Origin: Siphonodentalium dalli
Taxonomy: Eukaryota; Mollusca; Scaphopoda; Gadilida; Siphonodentaliidae
Direction of reading: 5' to 3'
Assembly (NCBI GenBank): GCA_032622095.1
Contig: CP136063.1
Span: 149,041,379-149,105,378 of the forward strand
DNA length: 64,000 nt
In this document: positions 23,601 to 38,600 of the stretch, in pieces
How the letters are laid out: each line of letters begins with the position of its first letter
Position numbering within the stretch: position 1 is the first letter of the stretch
Program-made: the position numbers and the translations under genes
Notes under the pieces: generated by a model
Told to the model about the DNA's origin: nothing
What the model saw: only the letters and a program-made list of their open reading frames with translations
The model's database searches: none

Positions 23601-26600
23601 ATGAGAGGCCCTTTTCACATATTATTATTTATTTTTGCTTTATGGTGGGCCTATATAGACTTGAATTATGGGAGGCCCTTTTCACATTTAATGTTTATTT
23701 ACGCTCAAGCGCAAATATTTGCGCTTAAGCACAAATAACCTCTATCATTTGCGCTTAAGCCCAAATCATTTACGCTTAAGCGCATATCATTTGTGATTAA
23801 GCGCAAATAGATCATAATTGTGCCTAAGTGCAAATCATTTGCGCTTAAGCGCAAATAAAAATTAATATGCATTGATCCCCCTGAATTAATTTTAAATGGC
23901 ACAGGCCTAAACACATCACTCAAGTCTATATAGGCCCACCATAGGAGGGAAGCAATCCCCAGTAACCCCTAGATACCTTTTATGACCATGGAAATGGTAT
24001 AGATCTGTGCAGGATATGTCTCTTTTATAAAATATACTAGATCTCTGGGATGGAGACACAAATTCTTGGGGGCAGGGATGCTGATAATATGAAAATAGGG
24101 GTTTTTCTCCCTATTTCAAGTCAATAAGTACACCATATGAGGGAAGCAAGCCCCCAGTAACCCCTAATTCCCTATTTATGGCCATGGAAATGGTATATAT
24201 CTGTGCAGGAGATGTCCCTTTAATAAAATATACTAGAGCTCTGGGAGTGAGGCACCAATTCTTGGGACACCAGGGACAGAGATTCTGATATGCAAATGGA
24301 ACTTTCGAGTCTGTATGGGGCTACTACTATGGGCCCATGATAATATACTATGAGATGGACTCAATCATTCACAATCAGAGGGAAGTAAGGGAGTGTTAGG
24401 TATTTGCGCTTAAGCGCAAATAAATTGATAGACACATATTTGCGCTTAAGCGCAAATGATTTGAGCTTAAGCGCAAATGATTTACCCTTAAGCGCAAATA
24501 TTTGCGCTTAAGCGCAAATAAATAATACATGTGAAAAGGGCCTCCCATAAAAAGGGCCTCCCATATTGAATGATGTATTCAGGCCGGTAGCATTTAAAAT
24601 TAATTCAGGGGGGATCATGCAGTGCATATGAATTTTTATTTGCGCTTAAGCTCAAATCATTTGCGGTAAATATGATCTATTTTGTTCTTAAGCGCAAATG
24701 GTTTGCGCTTAAGCATAAATATTTGCACTTAAAGGTACTCAACCCGTAAAGAGGGTCCCCATCTCAACAGATTCCAACAACAACAATCCGATCAGAGGGT
24801 CCTATATTACTATTTCTTTGGCTTTGGGGGTAAAAAATATTTGATTCGAGTCGAGGAACCCATCAAACAAAGCTCAGAGTTATTAGATATTGATTTTTGA
24901 AAATTCTTATGTTCTCGAGATGAGTACCAATAACTGCCGTCAATTTGGTAACCTGCTCGAGATTTTACGCCAAAATTCTATTCAAACAGACAAGGATGGA
25001 TAACTCTATAATCAAGTGGGTAATAATAACGAATTTTTGATTGTCTTCTGGGCCAGAAAGAATTCCCGATAATGAAAAATAATAGATTTCTAAAATCGAT
25101 ATCTAACAAATCTGAGCTTTGATGGGTGACTTCCTCGACTCGAATCAAATATTTTTGACCCCCGAAGCCATTGAAATAGTAATTGAGAGGAGTTTTATCG
25201 GGTTGAGTACCTTTAAGTCTTAAGCACAAATGACAGATAAACAAGTCCCAAAATTACTAATTTAATGGCATGAACAGTGATTTTCAGTTTCAGTGAACAC
25301 ACCAGATTCTACTATTCATTTGGATAGGGTCTGTTGTGACAGTAAGCTATATTCAAATCAAAGGGTAACTTTTGGCAAACACTGAAACAATCACTGCATT
25401 AATGCGTCATTTACATTTAACGAATATCGAATTCCATATTTTCCATTTGTTTTTTGGCATGAAAATCATTGAAATGATGATCAAATTTCCAACTAATTCA
25501 GACTATGGTTCTTTAGTTTCCCCAAATATTATTTTGTTGACATATTCACACAACTGAATTAATTTAATGTTTATTTATAAATATTTTATAATCAATATGT
25601 TATCGCGATACCGCCCGATCACGAATTCACAACATATTGAGTTGTTTATAATTTCTCCATAGTAACCTCAGTCGTCTTTTTCCGGTTTCGCGCATGGGTC
25701 GAATTGTCCGAAAAATTTGACCGAAATTCTCGGACGGATTCTACTGTATGGCCAAATACGTCTACCTGTAATTTGGGCCGGGCTAAGGTTTATATATAAT
25801 ACTAGCCGATGAGCCCAACGTTGTCCGGGCTATTTCTCAAAATATAAGAGATCAGATATGATCTAGGTCATTTTCGACACCATTATACAGGGTTCTCATC
25901 GTTGCCACCAAACGTAAACCTATGTCATATTTGACGGGTGATTTGTAATGAGCCCGACGTTGTCCGGGCTATTCAAAAACCAAATTTCAAGTCGATAGCT
26001 CCACCCGTTTCCGAGATCTGGTCTGCGCATGCGCGAAGCTGGCGTCGCACGGGCTCTGCGACCCGATAAAATTTGTATCCGGGGCAAGATACATTCACAT
26101 AGCAAATTTCAAGTCGATAGCTCCACCCGTTTCCGAGATCTCGTCTGCGCATGCGCAAACTTGCGTCGCACGGGCTCGGCGACCCGATAAAATTCGTATC
26201 CGGGGCAATATACATTCACATAGCAAATTTCAAGTCGACAACTCCACCCGTTTCCGAGATCTCGTCTGCGCATGCGCGAAGCGGGCGCCGCACGGGCTCG
26301 CCAATACGACAACGTCGACCGCCTGGTCAAACTACACACACGTACCAAGTTTCGTCCCGATCGGTCGAGAATCGTAGATTTGTATCAATGACAGACAGAC
26401 AGACAAACAAACAAACAGAGGTCTTCAAAATATATATGAGATTGTATTCATTACAGTTGTGAATGAAGTTATTAGATTTCAATTGAAGCTTTTATAAATA
26501 ATTTAATAAAAACATTGTCGTTGTGGACTTTTTATGACCAGGATATTGAATAGTCTGGGCCGCCAGAGGGCTCATTTTATAGGCCACTAACCACGCAGCG

Positions 26601-29600
26601 AATTGTCATCAGTGTCAGTCGGAATGATTGTTTTGAGGGAGAATATTCCTAAAATATATATACATGTATATATTGCTATCATATACATGCTTCATGTACT
26701 ATGAATATTTTCATATTATGTGTGATATAATTTATGAAATGCATCATCTGACAGCCATACAAACCACACAAATAAACAAACTTATCTGTGTTACCTCCAT
26801 ACGATAAATTAAAACAAAACGCTCTTTTAATATTGTCACACGGAGTCGGTAAGATTGTTTTGGATGTGCAATATTTTGAATATATTGCCCTCATATATAT
26901 ATGATTCAAAACTATGAAAATAAACTTATCATATCATGTTGCTAATGATGTGATATAATTTATTAAATTCTGAAACAAGAAACCTAAATATTTTTGTTAT
27001 CCCACGTTACAATAAATTCTAAACACTCTTTATTGCCACATGATTAAGGGTGTCTGGAAAGTGTGGAATGTTTTCGAGATGATCAAGGTCTATAACTTTT
27101 ATATATACATTTGCAAATCTTTGCATATATGCAATCTGTATGAATATAATATAATATAACTTGAACTATTGCGGTAACGAAAAGACGAGAAACACGAGCA
27201 TGTTTTTATGTGCATGTAGATAACTGCACGTAGAACCGAAACAACATACGATAATTTATTAATATATCGTGGTAGAATATACTTAATAACATTCCATCAT
27301 CATCTGTGATATCTTAGTTAGGTCCTACATGTAAAATGCGCGTATGGCTTTATAATAACAACACTTCACAATACATATGATAACATGCAAAAGACATTTT
27401 ATTATGAGAACTGAGCAATAATTCTGCGAAGTTGTTGCATTCGCAGTGTTCTCTTCATAACGCGGCAAACTTCAAAGGCCATGATCAAATTAATGATTGT
27501 GTGTGCGTGCATGTTATCGTTGAGTATCTATGCATTGTAAATGTGTTACCACATGATCGATCATGTGACTATACTTCTGTTTAGTCATGTGATTACGCAT
27601 ATCACGCAATGTCACAAAATATCACACAATGTTCGGCTAACTTAAGAATTTTGTTTAACCATTATAAAAATAAGATTAGCAGCCTAATATTAGATTACAT
27701 GAGCAAAATTGACATTTAAATATGTATTATTGATATATTGAAACAAATTACTAATATTTTTCAGCATCATATTCCTTTAAGCCTGACATAGATGCAAGAA
27801 TTTTATGGATGAACACATCATAAGTATTTTGTTTGTCTCAGTTTCGTCATCCATCTATAACAGCCATGTTGTTTAATGAATTTCGCAAAAAAATTATGGC
27901 TCTCAGCTAGAGGTTATCCCAAAGTTCCATTTGATGTTTGGTGATGATCGGAATAGGGATGTGGCTGCACTATGTGCCAAAGGAAATTTAGGTGGACATA
28001 CGGATGACAGACGCCAACCCATAAGAATAGCTCAAACTTTACTTCATCAAGTTGAGTCAATAAGGATGTCAAATTAAACCTTTCTATATATACTGATGTT
28101 CCAAGAAATTTATGCAATGATTGTTGGGAAATGTTCAGATAATAAGTTCAACAAACTTATAGATAGTAAGTTCAACAAACTTATTATCTGAACATTTCCT
28201 ACAAGAACTACTTGTCATGAGTATTTAGTATAGAAAATGGTTAATGGACAGTGCATCAATGGGTGAAGAAATTCTGTTTTATTCTCACCATTGTATAAAT
28301 TATGGTTGATAATTCTCTCCACCTCAAATTCCTGCTCATATTGTTCTGCAATCTTGTTGTTCAGGTCGCCAATGCGGAGAGATATGTCTCCCTTTGAGTA
28401 TATTTTCCTGAAGATTGAATTAAAAATGTCATATTTGGCTGTTTTCGTATCATATTAATTGTTTACACATGAATTATGAATGCTTTGTCAGTGGAGTAAA
28501 TAAAAAACTCATTTCAAAATTCAGCGTTAAGTTTCTAACATTATTCCAGCATTGATTCAATGTAAAGATAACTTTCATAAATTCAAAGTTAGGTTTCCAA
28601 CGTTATTTCAACGTAAATTCAACGTTAAGATAACATTCCGAAATTCAAGATTAGGCTTCCAAAGTTATTTCAAAATTGATTGTTAGCTTTCCAATGTTAT
28701 TTCAATGTTGATCGAATGTCCCGAAATTGGACATTACGTTTCCAACGTTATTTCAGCATTGATTCAATGTTGAGCGAATGTCCAAAAATTCAACTGTTAT
28801 TTCAACGTAGATTCAACTTCAAATTCAGCGTTAGATTTCCAACATTTAGATAACATCCATAAATTCAAAGTTATGTTTCCAAAGTTATTTCAACATTGAT
28901 CGAATGTCCTAAAATTGAATGTTAGCTTTCCAACTTTATCCAAACGTTGATTCGACGTTGATTGAATGTAAAAAAAATTAATGTTAGGTTTCCAATTTTA
29001 TTTCAACGTTGATTCAATGTTGAGCGTAACAAACATTCCAAAATTCACTTAGTATTTCAACTTTGGATCAACTGTTTATTCTACGTTTACGTCCATGAGC
29101 AACCTGGACCAATCGCTAACGTTCAAACAATGTAGAGCCAACCATTGACTTTATGTTGGATCAAAGTAGGGATGCTATTTGGGTAACAGTCATAAAACTG
29201 ATTTGGGCCAGGATCCCATTGTGGCTGCTATATTGCTGGATCAAAAGTTTAAGTCAACAATGTTAGCACCTATTTAAATAAAAATTGTGACATAATTCAT
29301 CATAGGCAGTGTCTAAAGTAGTGAAATTCCAATTGTTTTTCACCAGTCTCAGTCTCGCATAGTGAATACATGCAGGAGATATGGGTGCACACCACAGGCT
29401 GTGTTTGTCTATGAGCAAGTAGCTCACTGTTCTGGCAGTCTTCAAGATGGTATGTTTTCCCAAGTAGAGGTGAGCGTGTCCATGCCAAAGTATGGTGAAT
29501 GATCGGCTTGTGAACTTTGTGTCTAATGAAATTGAAATATATTTGAAAGTGCCACCACAGAAAGGACACAGCATCGGTTGAAGTTTTGGAAAAAATCTCA

Positions 29601-32600
29601 AGGCAATACACCCCATGCTTTCAGTCACTACACGCAATGTAGTTGAGTTTTATTTTAACAAATGGATATCTGATAAATCTATTCATTTATCGTTGACATC
29701 ACATTTTATGAAATCACCCAACACTGTCTCACCATTACATATATAATATCTCAGTTATTATTAGCTCAGTATACAATCATTTAAACTGTTATGTCTTGTT
29801 ATGCAAAATATGACTATTATGTTTGTCATGCGCAAAATTCAATTCAATTTAAATTGAAGGTTCTTTGAGTAACGGTAATGTCATTTGGAATGCCATAAAT
29901 TTAAAATAGTAGGTTTCGCAAATTTTGCGATGAAAACGTCACGTAAAACGTGGGTAAAATATGTGAACTGATAATTTTTCATGTCACCACCAACAAGGTA
30001 GAGGAAACTGCTAAACTTTGCAAATTATTTCTATGTCCAACTACATTCATAAAAATATTTTTATACCATGAAATATTCCAGATCAACCTTCAGCGGCTAA
30101 AATCTGGACCTGGTCTACATAATCAAGCCTTGAAATAGGGTGTCTGTCATTTGCAGAATGAGGTCCCCAGAGGGTGAATTTGGTGATGCTAGCCTGCTAT
30201 GCGGGGTAGCATCACTAAATTCACCCCCTGGGGACCTCATTCTGCAAATGACAGACACACTATTTCAAGGCTTGTACATGATCATAAATAAGGTGTAAGC
30301 AGAATGAGGTCCCCAGAGGGTGAATTTGGTGATGCTAGCCCGCTATGCAGGGTAGCATCACTAAATTCACCCTCTGGGGGACCTCATTCTGCAAATGACA
30401 GACACACTATTTCAAGGCTTGTACATGATCATAAATAAAAACAAAATGTTATTTGAGAATGTAATCCGATATATATATAAGCAGGCAGATTCAACTTTTA
30501 GCGATGACCCCTTCTATATCTTTCAAAATGAAAGTGTCAATGACACTGTAGCTCAACTTGGGAATGAGTTTATTTTTTGCTGAGCAGTGAATAGAATAAG
30601 GAAGAGGAAAAGCCAAAAAGTTAGAGTAAATGTCTTGTATTGTGTAGATGAAATTATTTTGATTTGAAACATTTCACAAATAAATTTGGGCTGCATGGTG
30701 TGCAGATGGATTCAAATTTGAAGTCCAAGATGGCTGCTGGCAGCCATGATTTATAACAAATTTCGAAATAATCGATGGCTCCTATCTAGAAGACACCCCG
30801 AGGATCCATATGAAGTTTGGTGAAGATTGGATGAGGGATGTGGCCTGTAGGTGTGCCAAAGGATTTAGTCATGCAAAGAGTAAAATCAAAGATGGCCGCT
30901 GGCAGCCATGTCAGTTAAAAAAATTTGGGAATAATCGATGGCTCCCATCTAGAGTTCAACCCAAAGATCCATATGAAGTTTGGTGACGATCGGATGAGGG
31001 ATGTGGCCTGTAAGGTGTGCCGAAGGATTTAGTCACGCAAAGAGTCAAATCTAAAATGGCCACTGGCAGCCATGTTTTGATATGAATTTCGAAAAAAATT
31101 TGATGGCTCCCATCTAGAGGTGATCCTAAACATGCCTGCAAATTTTCAAAACAATTCCCCAATAAATGCGGGCTGAGCCGATGGATTCAAATTTGAAATC
31201 CAAGATGGCTGCTGGAGCCATGTTTTTTAATGGATTTCGGAAAAAATGATGGCTCCCATCGAGAGGTAACCCTGAAGACCCATACAAAGTTTGGGGATGA
31301 TTGGATGAGGGATGTGGTCTGTAGTGTGTGCCAAAGTATTTAGTCATGCAAAGTGTAAAATCCAAGATGGCTGCTGGCAGCCATGTTTTTCATAAAAAAT
31401 TGCTAAAATTTGATAGCTCCAATCTAGAGGTGATCCTAAACATGCCTGTAAATTTGCAAAACATTTTTCCAATAAATGTGGGCCATGTTTTTCATCGATA
31501 ATTGATCAAATTTGATGGCTCCATTTAACAAATTAGAAATTCAAAATGGCTGCCAGTGGCCATGTTTTTTTTAACAAATTTCGGATCAATGGCTCTCATC
31601 TAGAGGTCACCCGAAGTTCCATATGAAGTTTGGTGATGATCAGATGAGGGAAGCGGCCTGTAGGGTGAGCCAAAGGAAATTGTTGACGGATACATGAAGG
31701 ACACCAACCCATGGTAATAGCTCAAACTTTACAAAGTAAAGTTGAGCTAATATGGTGGTAATTGTCGATTTGTGTATCTCTGAAACATTCTTTTTCCGCA
31801 AAAAGGTTCACTAGTGATCAGTAATTATAGTGGGCAAATAAAATACTCATTCTTGTTGGTTTTATTTATTGGAGATTCTCAGGTGATGTAGGCATTAATC
31901 TGTGGATCAGGTAGGGGAATATGTCGGAGGGGAAATATGGGCCGATGGGAACAGACCCTATTATATATAAAAAGGGACCCGCTGACCCTCCAGCAGAAAC
32001 CCTGGCTTATGCCAACCGCTGTCATGCCATAATTATTAACTGAAACCAAAACAAATGTGGCTCAATATATGAATAATATTGAGAAAGTTTAACAATTACA
32101 TACGTGAAACAATGAGCAGCACTGAGGACCCAGAACTCATTGAGGATCGTTGCACCACAGTGATGAGAATAGAGTCGGTTCCCTGAGGCATCAATGCTGT
32201 ATAATTTCCTCACACCAACCTGCCAAGGTACTTCACCATAAAATGCAGTATTTCCACCAATGATCTTTGATGCTCTGGGGAAAGACTCAACACTGAATTC
32301 TCTGCGATGTCGCTGCCTATCAACCACTGGCCGCAATCCACACACTGAAAATGCAATCAACCATGATATTAATTATATCAAGCTTAACTCTTTCGATGCC
32401 AATCTCGCATATGCGAGTTATCCAGTCGCTGCCAATAGCGCATTTTAATATGCAAATTTTGGGTGCATCTGGTATAAGGGATGTAATTCTATTGTTTTGT
32501 TGCATTACGAAGGGGGGGGGGGGGTCGGTTATTTTCTATGCTGGTGTGCGCTGACAATTTAGAAGAAAGGTCATTCAAGGTCATGGTAATCCTGAAGTAA

Positions 32601-35600
32601 GTAAGTAAGTCAATATTTTATTATGGCATATCATCATAAAATGTGTTACACATATATAATTAAATTATAAACAATAATATGTCATATGGTGGTGGCATGA
32701 CCATATGGTCGTCTTCCTGCCACCACCATTTGGAAACGGAAAATATGGACAAAAATATGGAAGATATACAAATTTATACAAAATTGGCATTTATGCAAAA
32801 TTGACATACTGGGTGGGGTTCAAACCATATAATATAATGAAATAATAATGACACGAGGCTTTGTGTGTGTCTGCGTTGTTTACAATTTGATTAAAATATT
32901 TTAATCTTTAGCTATAAAGTTCAAAAATAAATCTGTTCAAACTAGACAATGTTCTAATCAGTTTGCACCAAATAGTTAATATTTGCACTGAATATAGGCA
33001 CTCAACAACACAGAAGATTGAAAAAAACAAATATCTACATGCATATATACACATAAGCGCATACATACATGCATTTACATATATATATATATATTCATCA
33101 GGCAAATCTTCTCATTTTTTTAAATTCATTTTACTAATGAGAGAAGGTCGTTTTATAGTTATAATTTCTTTCCTTATTGGAAGTTCAATTCCAAAACTTA
33201 GAGTTAATTCTATCTTTTTAGTACAATCTGGACAAAACTTGTTTTTGCACTTAATATTCGAAGAATAATTGTCAATAATTGATTTGGTAAATTTGTTCTT
33301 AAAGCCTGGCTTCGATTGGATATTCTGTAGAGTAACGTCAAGAGTGTTCCAAATTTTTGGAAATACATGGAGGGGTAGTTTTTCAGTGAATTTAATGCGA
33401 GCCCTTGTTTCCTGTATTTTTCCTGAGGACCTAGTACTCATACTCGGATGTTTATATATTCTAAAACTATTAACAAATGATTTGGGAACATTTACATATT
33501 TCCAGTCGTGCATAAATAGACATATCCGATGCATATACTCATCCTGCAGCTTCAAAATGTTATTAGATTTAAATAATGGTTCGGTGTGACTATTGTAGCG
33601 TTTTTTATTAATAGCTGGAATTGCCTTTTTCTGAAGTACAATAACTTGATTTTGAGTACTTGCATTTCCCCATAACTCAATTCCATAAAGAATGTGAGAA
33701 TGTACTAAGGTAAGATATAGCATTCTAAGACAATCGAAAGAAAGGAAATTTTTTACTCTATTTATAGCATAAAGAGAATTAGACATTTTCGCACAAACAG
33801 CTTTCACATGGTATTCAAATGTCAGATGTTCATCTATGTGAATACCTAAAAATTTGAAAGATTTTTCTTGACAATCGGATCCTATCCTTTCAATCGGCTG
33901 TTTATTTATATTCAACATTCTATTTGCAACTAAATACGGGCCATTTATTGGTTGTATCACCATATATTTAGTCTTATTTGTATTTAATGATAGTTTGTTT
34001 GCTCTACACCAAGTACTCAATTTTTCAAGCTCTTTGTTGAAGTAGTCATACAAATAATCAAGGTTGTGATGTGAAGAATACACAGTTGTGTCATCAGCAA
34101 AGGATAAAAGTGATAGGTTATTATCTGAGTACAGTCCAAGCCAGAATATACCATTGACAAATTCACTTTTTGTGGGATGCGATCTATGAGTGGAAAATAA
34201 ACATCATAATTGATCCCAAATGAAAAATCGTATAGTTGTATGTACAGCAGTAATACTAAACTATACTAGTATATTACTATAGTATACAATGTTTTATTCC
34301 ACACAAATTGACGTGAGTCACATGTATTCAATGGAATCCCAGCCATTGAATACATATTAGTGTATACCTCTAGTGGAATACAAGCCGGAACTATTCTTGT
34401 TGACGTTGTCGCCAAGAAAGATGCTGTACATTACGTCGATCATCCGCTTCCGGTGATCCCCCCCCATAATTACTGCTTATTTGTCAGACTTAAATCACAA
34501 TAAAGGTAGCTATAGTTACAATGAAGGTGACATTCATGGATTGAACTTATCTGACTGAACGGTGTAGAATAAATACAGAACAAAACTTGCGTCATAATCT
34601 TGAATCTTTTATCGAACTCGTTGCGGACGGCTCTCGCGAAATATATCCTTGCGCCATCCGCAACTCATTCGATAAAAGAGTCTTGATTATGATGCGCATT
34701 GTTTTGTTTATATACAGCAGTATATTATGGTTTTACTACAGTACAGTATATAAAAATACTATGCCTCTCTATCCATCATAGTTATACTATAGTATAAATA
34801 CTATAATTAAAAAAACTGCTGAAAAACATAAATTAAAGCAATCCAAGATGGCCGAGAAATGATATTTAAAAAAATATAATATATATTTCCTTAAAGAAAG
34901 CCTGAACACTGAACTATATGGATATATGTCTTGCGTTTGTAAACCATAGTAGAAAAGGGGTTAACTTTTTTGTGGTCGCCTACGATCCCTCGCGGTCTTC
35001 AGTGGCTTGCTCGGATTAGTCACGCATGCGCAGTCCCAATATAACCGATTGAATTCGCCAGTTTATTTTCAACTCAATCAGGAGATTGGCGAGTTGCGGG
35101 GTTGGGAATGGCACCGCCATGGGAGGGCCCTATGATAGTTCAGTGTTCAGGCTTTCTTTAAGGAAATATATATTATATTTTTTTAAATATCATATTTCCG
35201 CTAAAGGAAGCCGTTCACACTGAACTATATGGATTAGAATGCAAGCCCAGGAGGAGGCACGAGCAATAAAGTTAATAGCCAAATTTTGGAGGGAATGCAC
35301 TCTTCTAAAACAGATTGTACCTAAATATGAACTCTTTAATGAATCTGTTATGATTAGGTACGTGAAATAACTCATATAATTAGAGTGCTATATTGCCCAA
35401 ACATGTACCTCCCCCCTTGTTTTTGGAAGCAACATCCCAGGTGGTGCCATTCAATTCAGAATTGCGAGCGAACCGAGCAATTCTCTGTTCTTCATCCGTC
35501 AGTTCTAAGAATCCAGCCGATTTGAGATGCGAGGAGACTAACTCCCTCTCCGCCTTAGCGACATAACGACCTGCACTGGAGGAGACCCACTCCAAAGATG

Positions 35601-38600
35601 GCAAGACAACCAACATTAAGAGTTTAATTAACTGCTGTTCACCAATGCAAATGGCAGATAACTTGATGCCCAATCTGTGGCACAGGTATCAAATGGAGAG
35701 CCCATTAGCCCAAATGGGTTATACAACTATAAGCGAGTCAAGCCATCGGATCAGAGGGAGCCCTCACCATCGCATGCTGCAGGTGGTAATGCCCAAGCTA
35801 ATATACTGGCCAAGCTGGAGGGTGGGGAGAGGTCATTTTTCTCCGATCCCTTCACGGAGGAGTGGCAGGCAAGGCCGTGTCGGTAATGCGAGCGTGACCA
35901 GGGGGATTCGGCGCTTTACCTCATGGGTACGGCCCCTGCCCTACGCTTAAGCTGCCGAAGGCCATCCAGCCGGTGTCGATACGTACGCACGCGATTTTGG
36001 CAGCTTTAGCGCCCAGAACCGCTAGCGTCTGGTGGGGGCCAAATGGCCTGGAGGTCCCAAGTACCCCGACAACTCCACCAGACGGATCCCCACGAATTGG
36101 TTGAACCGTCGAGACGTAACCGGAGGAGCGTGAACTGGTCCTGCCCTTAGAACAGTTATCACACGTTCACATGTCTCTGAGGTACCTATGTATCACAATA
36201 TACACATTGCGTATATATATATATAAAATGATATAATATATATATCCTGGGGATATATATATTAAGTTTTCCTCATGAGACCATGTCAGAAGGCCCTTCC
36301 AAAGCTGCGCCCATCAATCTAATGGTCGGAGCCAGATCACAGCTCCCTGTCATGATCCAACGTATCACTAAATATTGATATACAACCCCACAGAGAACAT
36401 GTCTCATGTCTCTGTGGTACCTATGTATCACAAGATAGCATTGCAGAAACCCGGTGACACAAATCTTTCGCATATATAGATATATAAAATGATATCATAG
36501 ATATATCATGGTGATATATAAGTCATCATGAGATCATGTCAGAAGACCCTACTAAAGCTGCGCCCAACAATCCAATGGTCGGAGCCAGAGCAGAGATCCC
36601 TGGCACAATCCAATGTATCATTTAAGATATATCACAAGTATTATGTTCAGCCTAAATCCACACACATTACTATTATTAGGCCATCACGACCACTAGGCAC
36701 CTGAGAGCAGTCCGCGTTCCCAGCGGAATACCCACCGCGATCCGATTCTAAGAAATGAAGGTGCGCCTTCTACAACCGAAATCAGTTCAAATGATGTACA
36801 ATGTAGTCAGATGATGAACACAGGTAAATTTTCACGGTCACCATACGGAATATTCAGGTCTGAGTCTCTGCCCCCCCAAACATGCAGTAGAACGACCTAG
36901 GTGTGTGATAGGTCGGCTAGTGTGAAGCATGCAGCAAACTAGGTGAAGACCCGCTCTAAAAATGGCTCCCCTAGGAAGGAAACGAATGAAATTATCATCC
37001 TCCTAGTAAAGGATACACATCCCTTTTTAATGTTGTTTTATTTTAATTTGAAGAGCCAAGATAGAGAGGAACTCCCCCGACCTAAGTGATCCCGCTTATG
37101 GCATGTTTAAGGAAGAGAGGACAAACCCAGCATAGACCGAAATGCGCAGAGTTGGCAGCATGGCTTCAGGCCCTTATGATTGGGCATCTGTGCCATGGGG
37201 ATGGGATCCCACTCGTACAGGGTGGTCCCCTGCCTGCATCTTAGGAAAGGTCGGTAATGCTGGTCAATGAGCTTCCTCGAAAACTTAGCTGGACAGCGCA
37301 AACGTCTTTGCCTGTTTTATTGTCTATGTGCCAGATAATCAAATTGATATGGGCAATAGAAGTATGAAGAGCCATGCTGATGGCCTCTTGTCGGAAAGGC
37401 TATTGGCAGTGGTCGTGGGACACGTGACAATATAAATGCTTTCCATGTAAATATGCTTCATTCGTGTGTGAAGTATATTCGCCATATCAATGGTATGAAA
37501 GGTCGGGACACGTATATATGTGAAAATTCATTGAGACTCCAGCTAGTCCATGAATACCTTCAAAACACCTACCATGCCCTTTATGAACAATGCATGCTGT
37601 ATTGGATGTACAGCCTGTTCTTGTACCAAGCTCACATTTGATATGGTTACTTGCCATAAATAATGTCTCCCCCCACCTTCCTCGTCTTGGAATACCACTG
37701 CTATTATATCGTTATTCATTGGGGAACGTCATCCAGGCCACGGTCGCCAGTTATTGCCAGTGGGCCAGTTACCTGGAGGGGTCAAGTCACCACGATTCTA
37801 AATACCTGTCAGGATGGAATCATTCTCATAATTGAATCAAGAAGGGGAAAGGTTTTTCAAACCAAAGTATCTTCAAATATATTTGTAGATAGTGAAACCA
37901 TGATTAAACACCGTCAGAGTGACGATAAGCTTCTTGCCTTACTCTAGAGAATGCAAACTGGAGCACCCATGATTTGTAATTTTGTGTCCCAATTAGAGCC
38001 ATATCCAGAATCGTAGTAACCCAGCCCCCCCCCCCCCGCTTCTTTTCGGTAAACCTACACAGGAAGGAAAGCAATTATGTTTGTATTCCGGAAGGAGATA
38101 CCATTTAGTCGAGAAACAACCCAGCAATTTTGAAAGGATGGGTTAATTTTTGATACAATTCAGAATAATAACTAAAATCTGGAATTGAGACAATAGTGAA
38201 ACTGTCATCACGATTAATTTTAGTGTCATGCTTGCAATCATTAAATGCTAGCAGTTCAAAATTGACAGTGAAGTTGAAGCACTGTACGAGAATCGAATCA
38301 TGTACTCAACAGAATTCTGACTCCTGTCAGATGTCAATCCCTGTCTGAAATTAATGACACTAACGAATCTTAGTACGACGACAGTCATTATTTTTCTGAT
38401 ATTGATAAACTGTAGTCTGATAACTTCAAGTGTCGACCAACACATCTAAATCATAGGAGACATGTGTGACAGTATTAAAACAGAAAACACAAAGTATTTT
38501 GTGAAAGCATGTTGTTTTGATGAGATCTAGTGACTCCAGTAGTGTTCTGTAACATGCACACACCTAGGTGTGTACATGGGTCAGCCATTAAGTTTTTTAT

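Larger units (their letters stand above)
18801..25775. mobile_element. 7-kb non-autonomous DNA transposon, ~60-bp TIRs and 9-bp target duplication
   Basis: The element runs from 18,810 to 25,766. Its two ends match as inverted repeats over about 60 bp with one visible mismatch, starting GGTAGACGTATTTGGCCATA. The flanking words TGTAATTTG at 18,801-18,809 and 25,767-25,775 are identical. A 9-bp duplication is typical of MuDR/MULE elements, but I recognise no transposase: the inside holds only short frames. Much of the right half consists of smaller nested elements (22.3-22.8, 22.9-23.35, 23.64-24.57 and 24.73-25.22 kb). The near-identical ends and perfect duplication suggest a fairly recent insertion. 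Confidence 0.85.

Noticed and set aside
25920-26348. Minus-strand frames with repeated [17 protein letters not shown] peptide
   Set aside because: The peptide repeat is produced by the 121-bp DNA tandem repeat. The unit length is not coding-constrained and there is no start or splice evidence.
29263-29637. Two overlapping minus-strand frames of 124 and 103 codons
   Set aside because: No recognisable domain, no splice-site logic with the neighbouring exons, and both frames are equally open.
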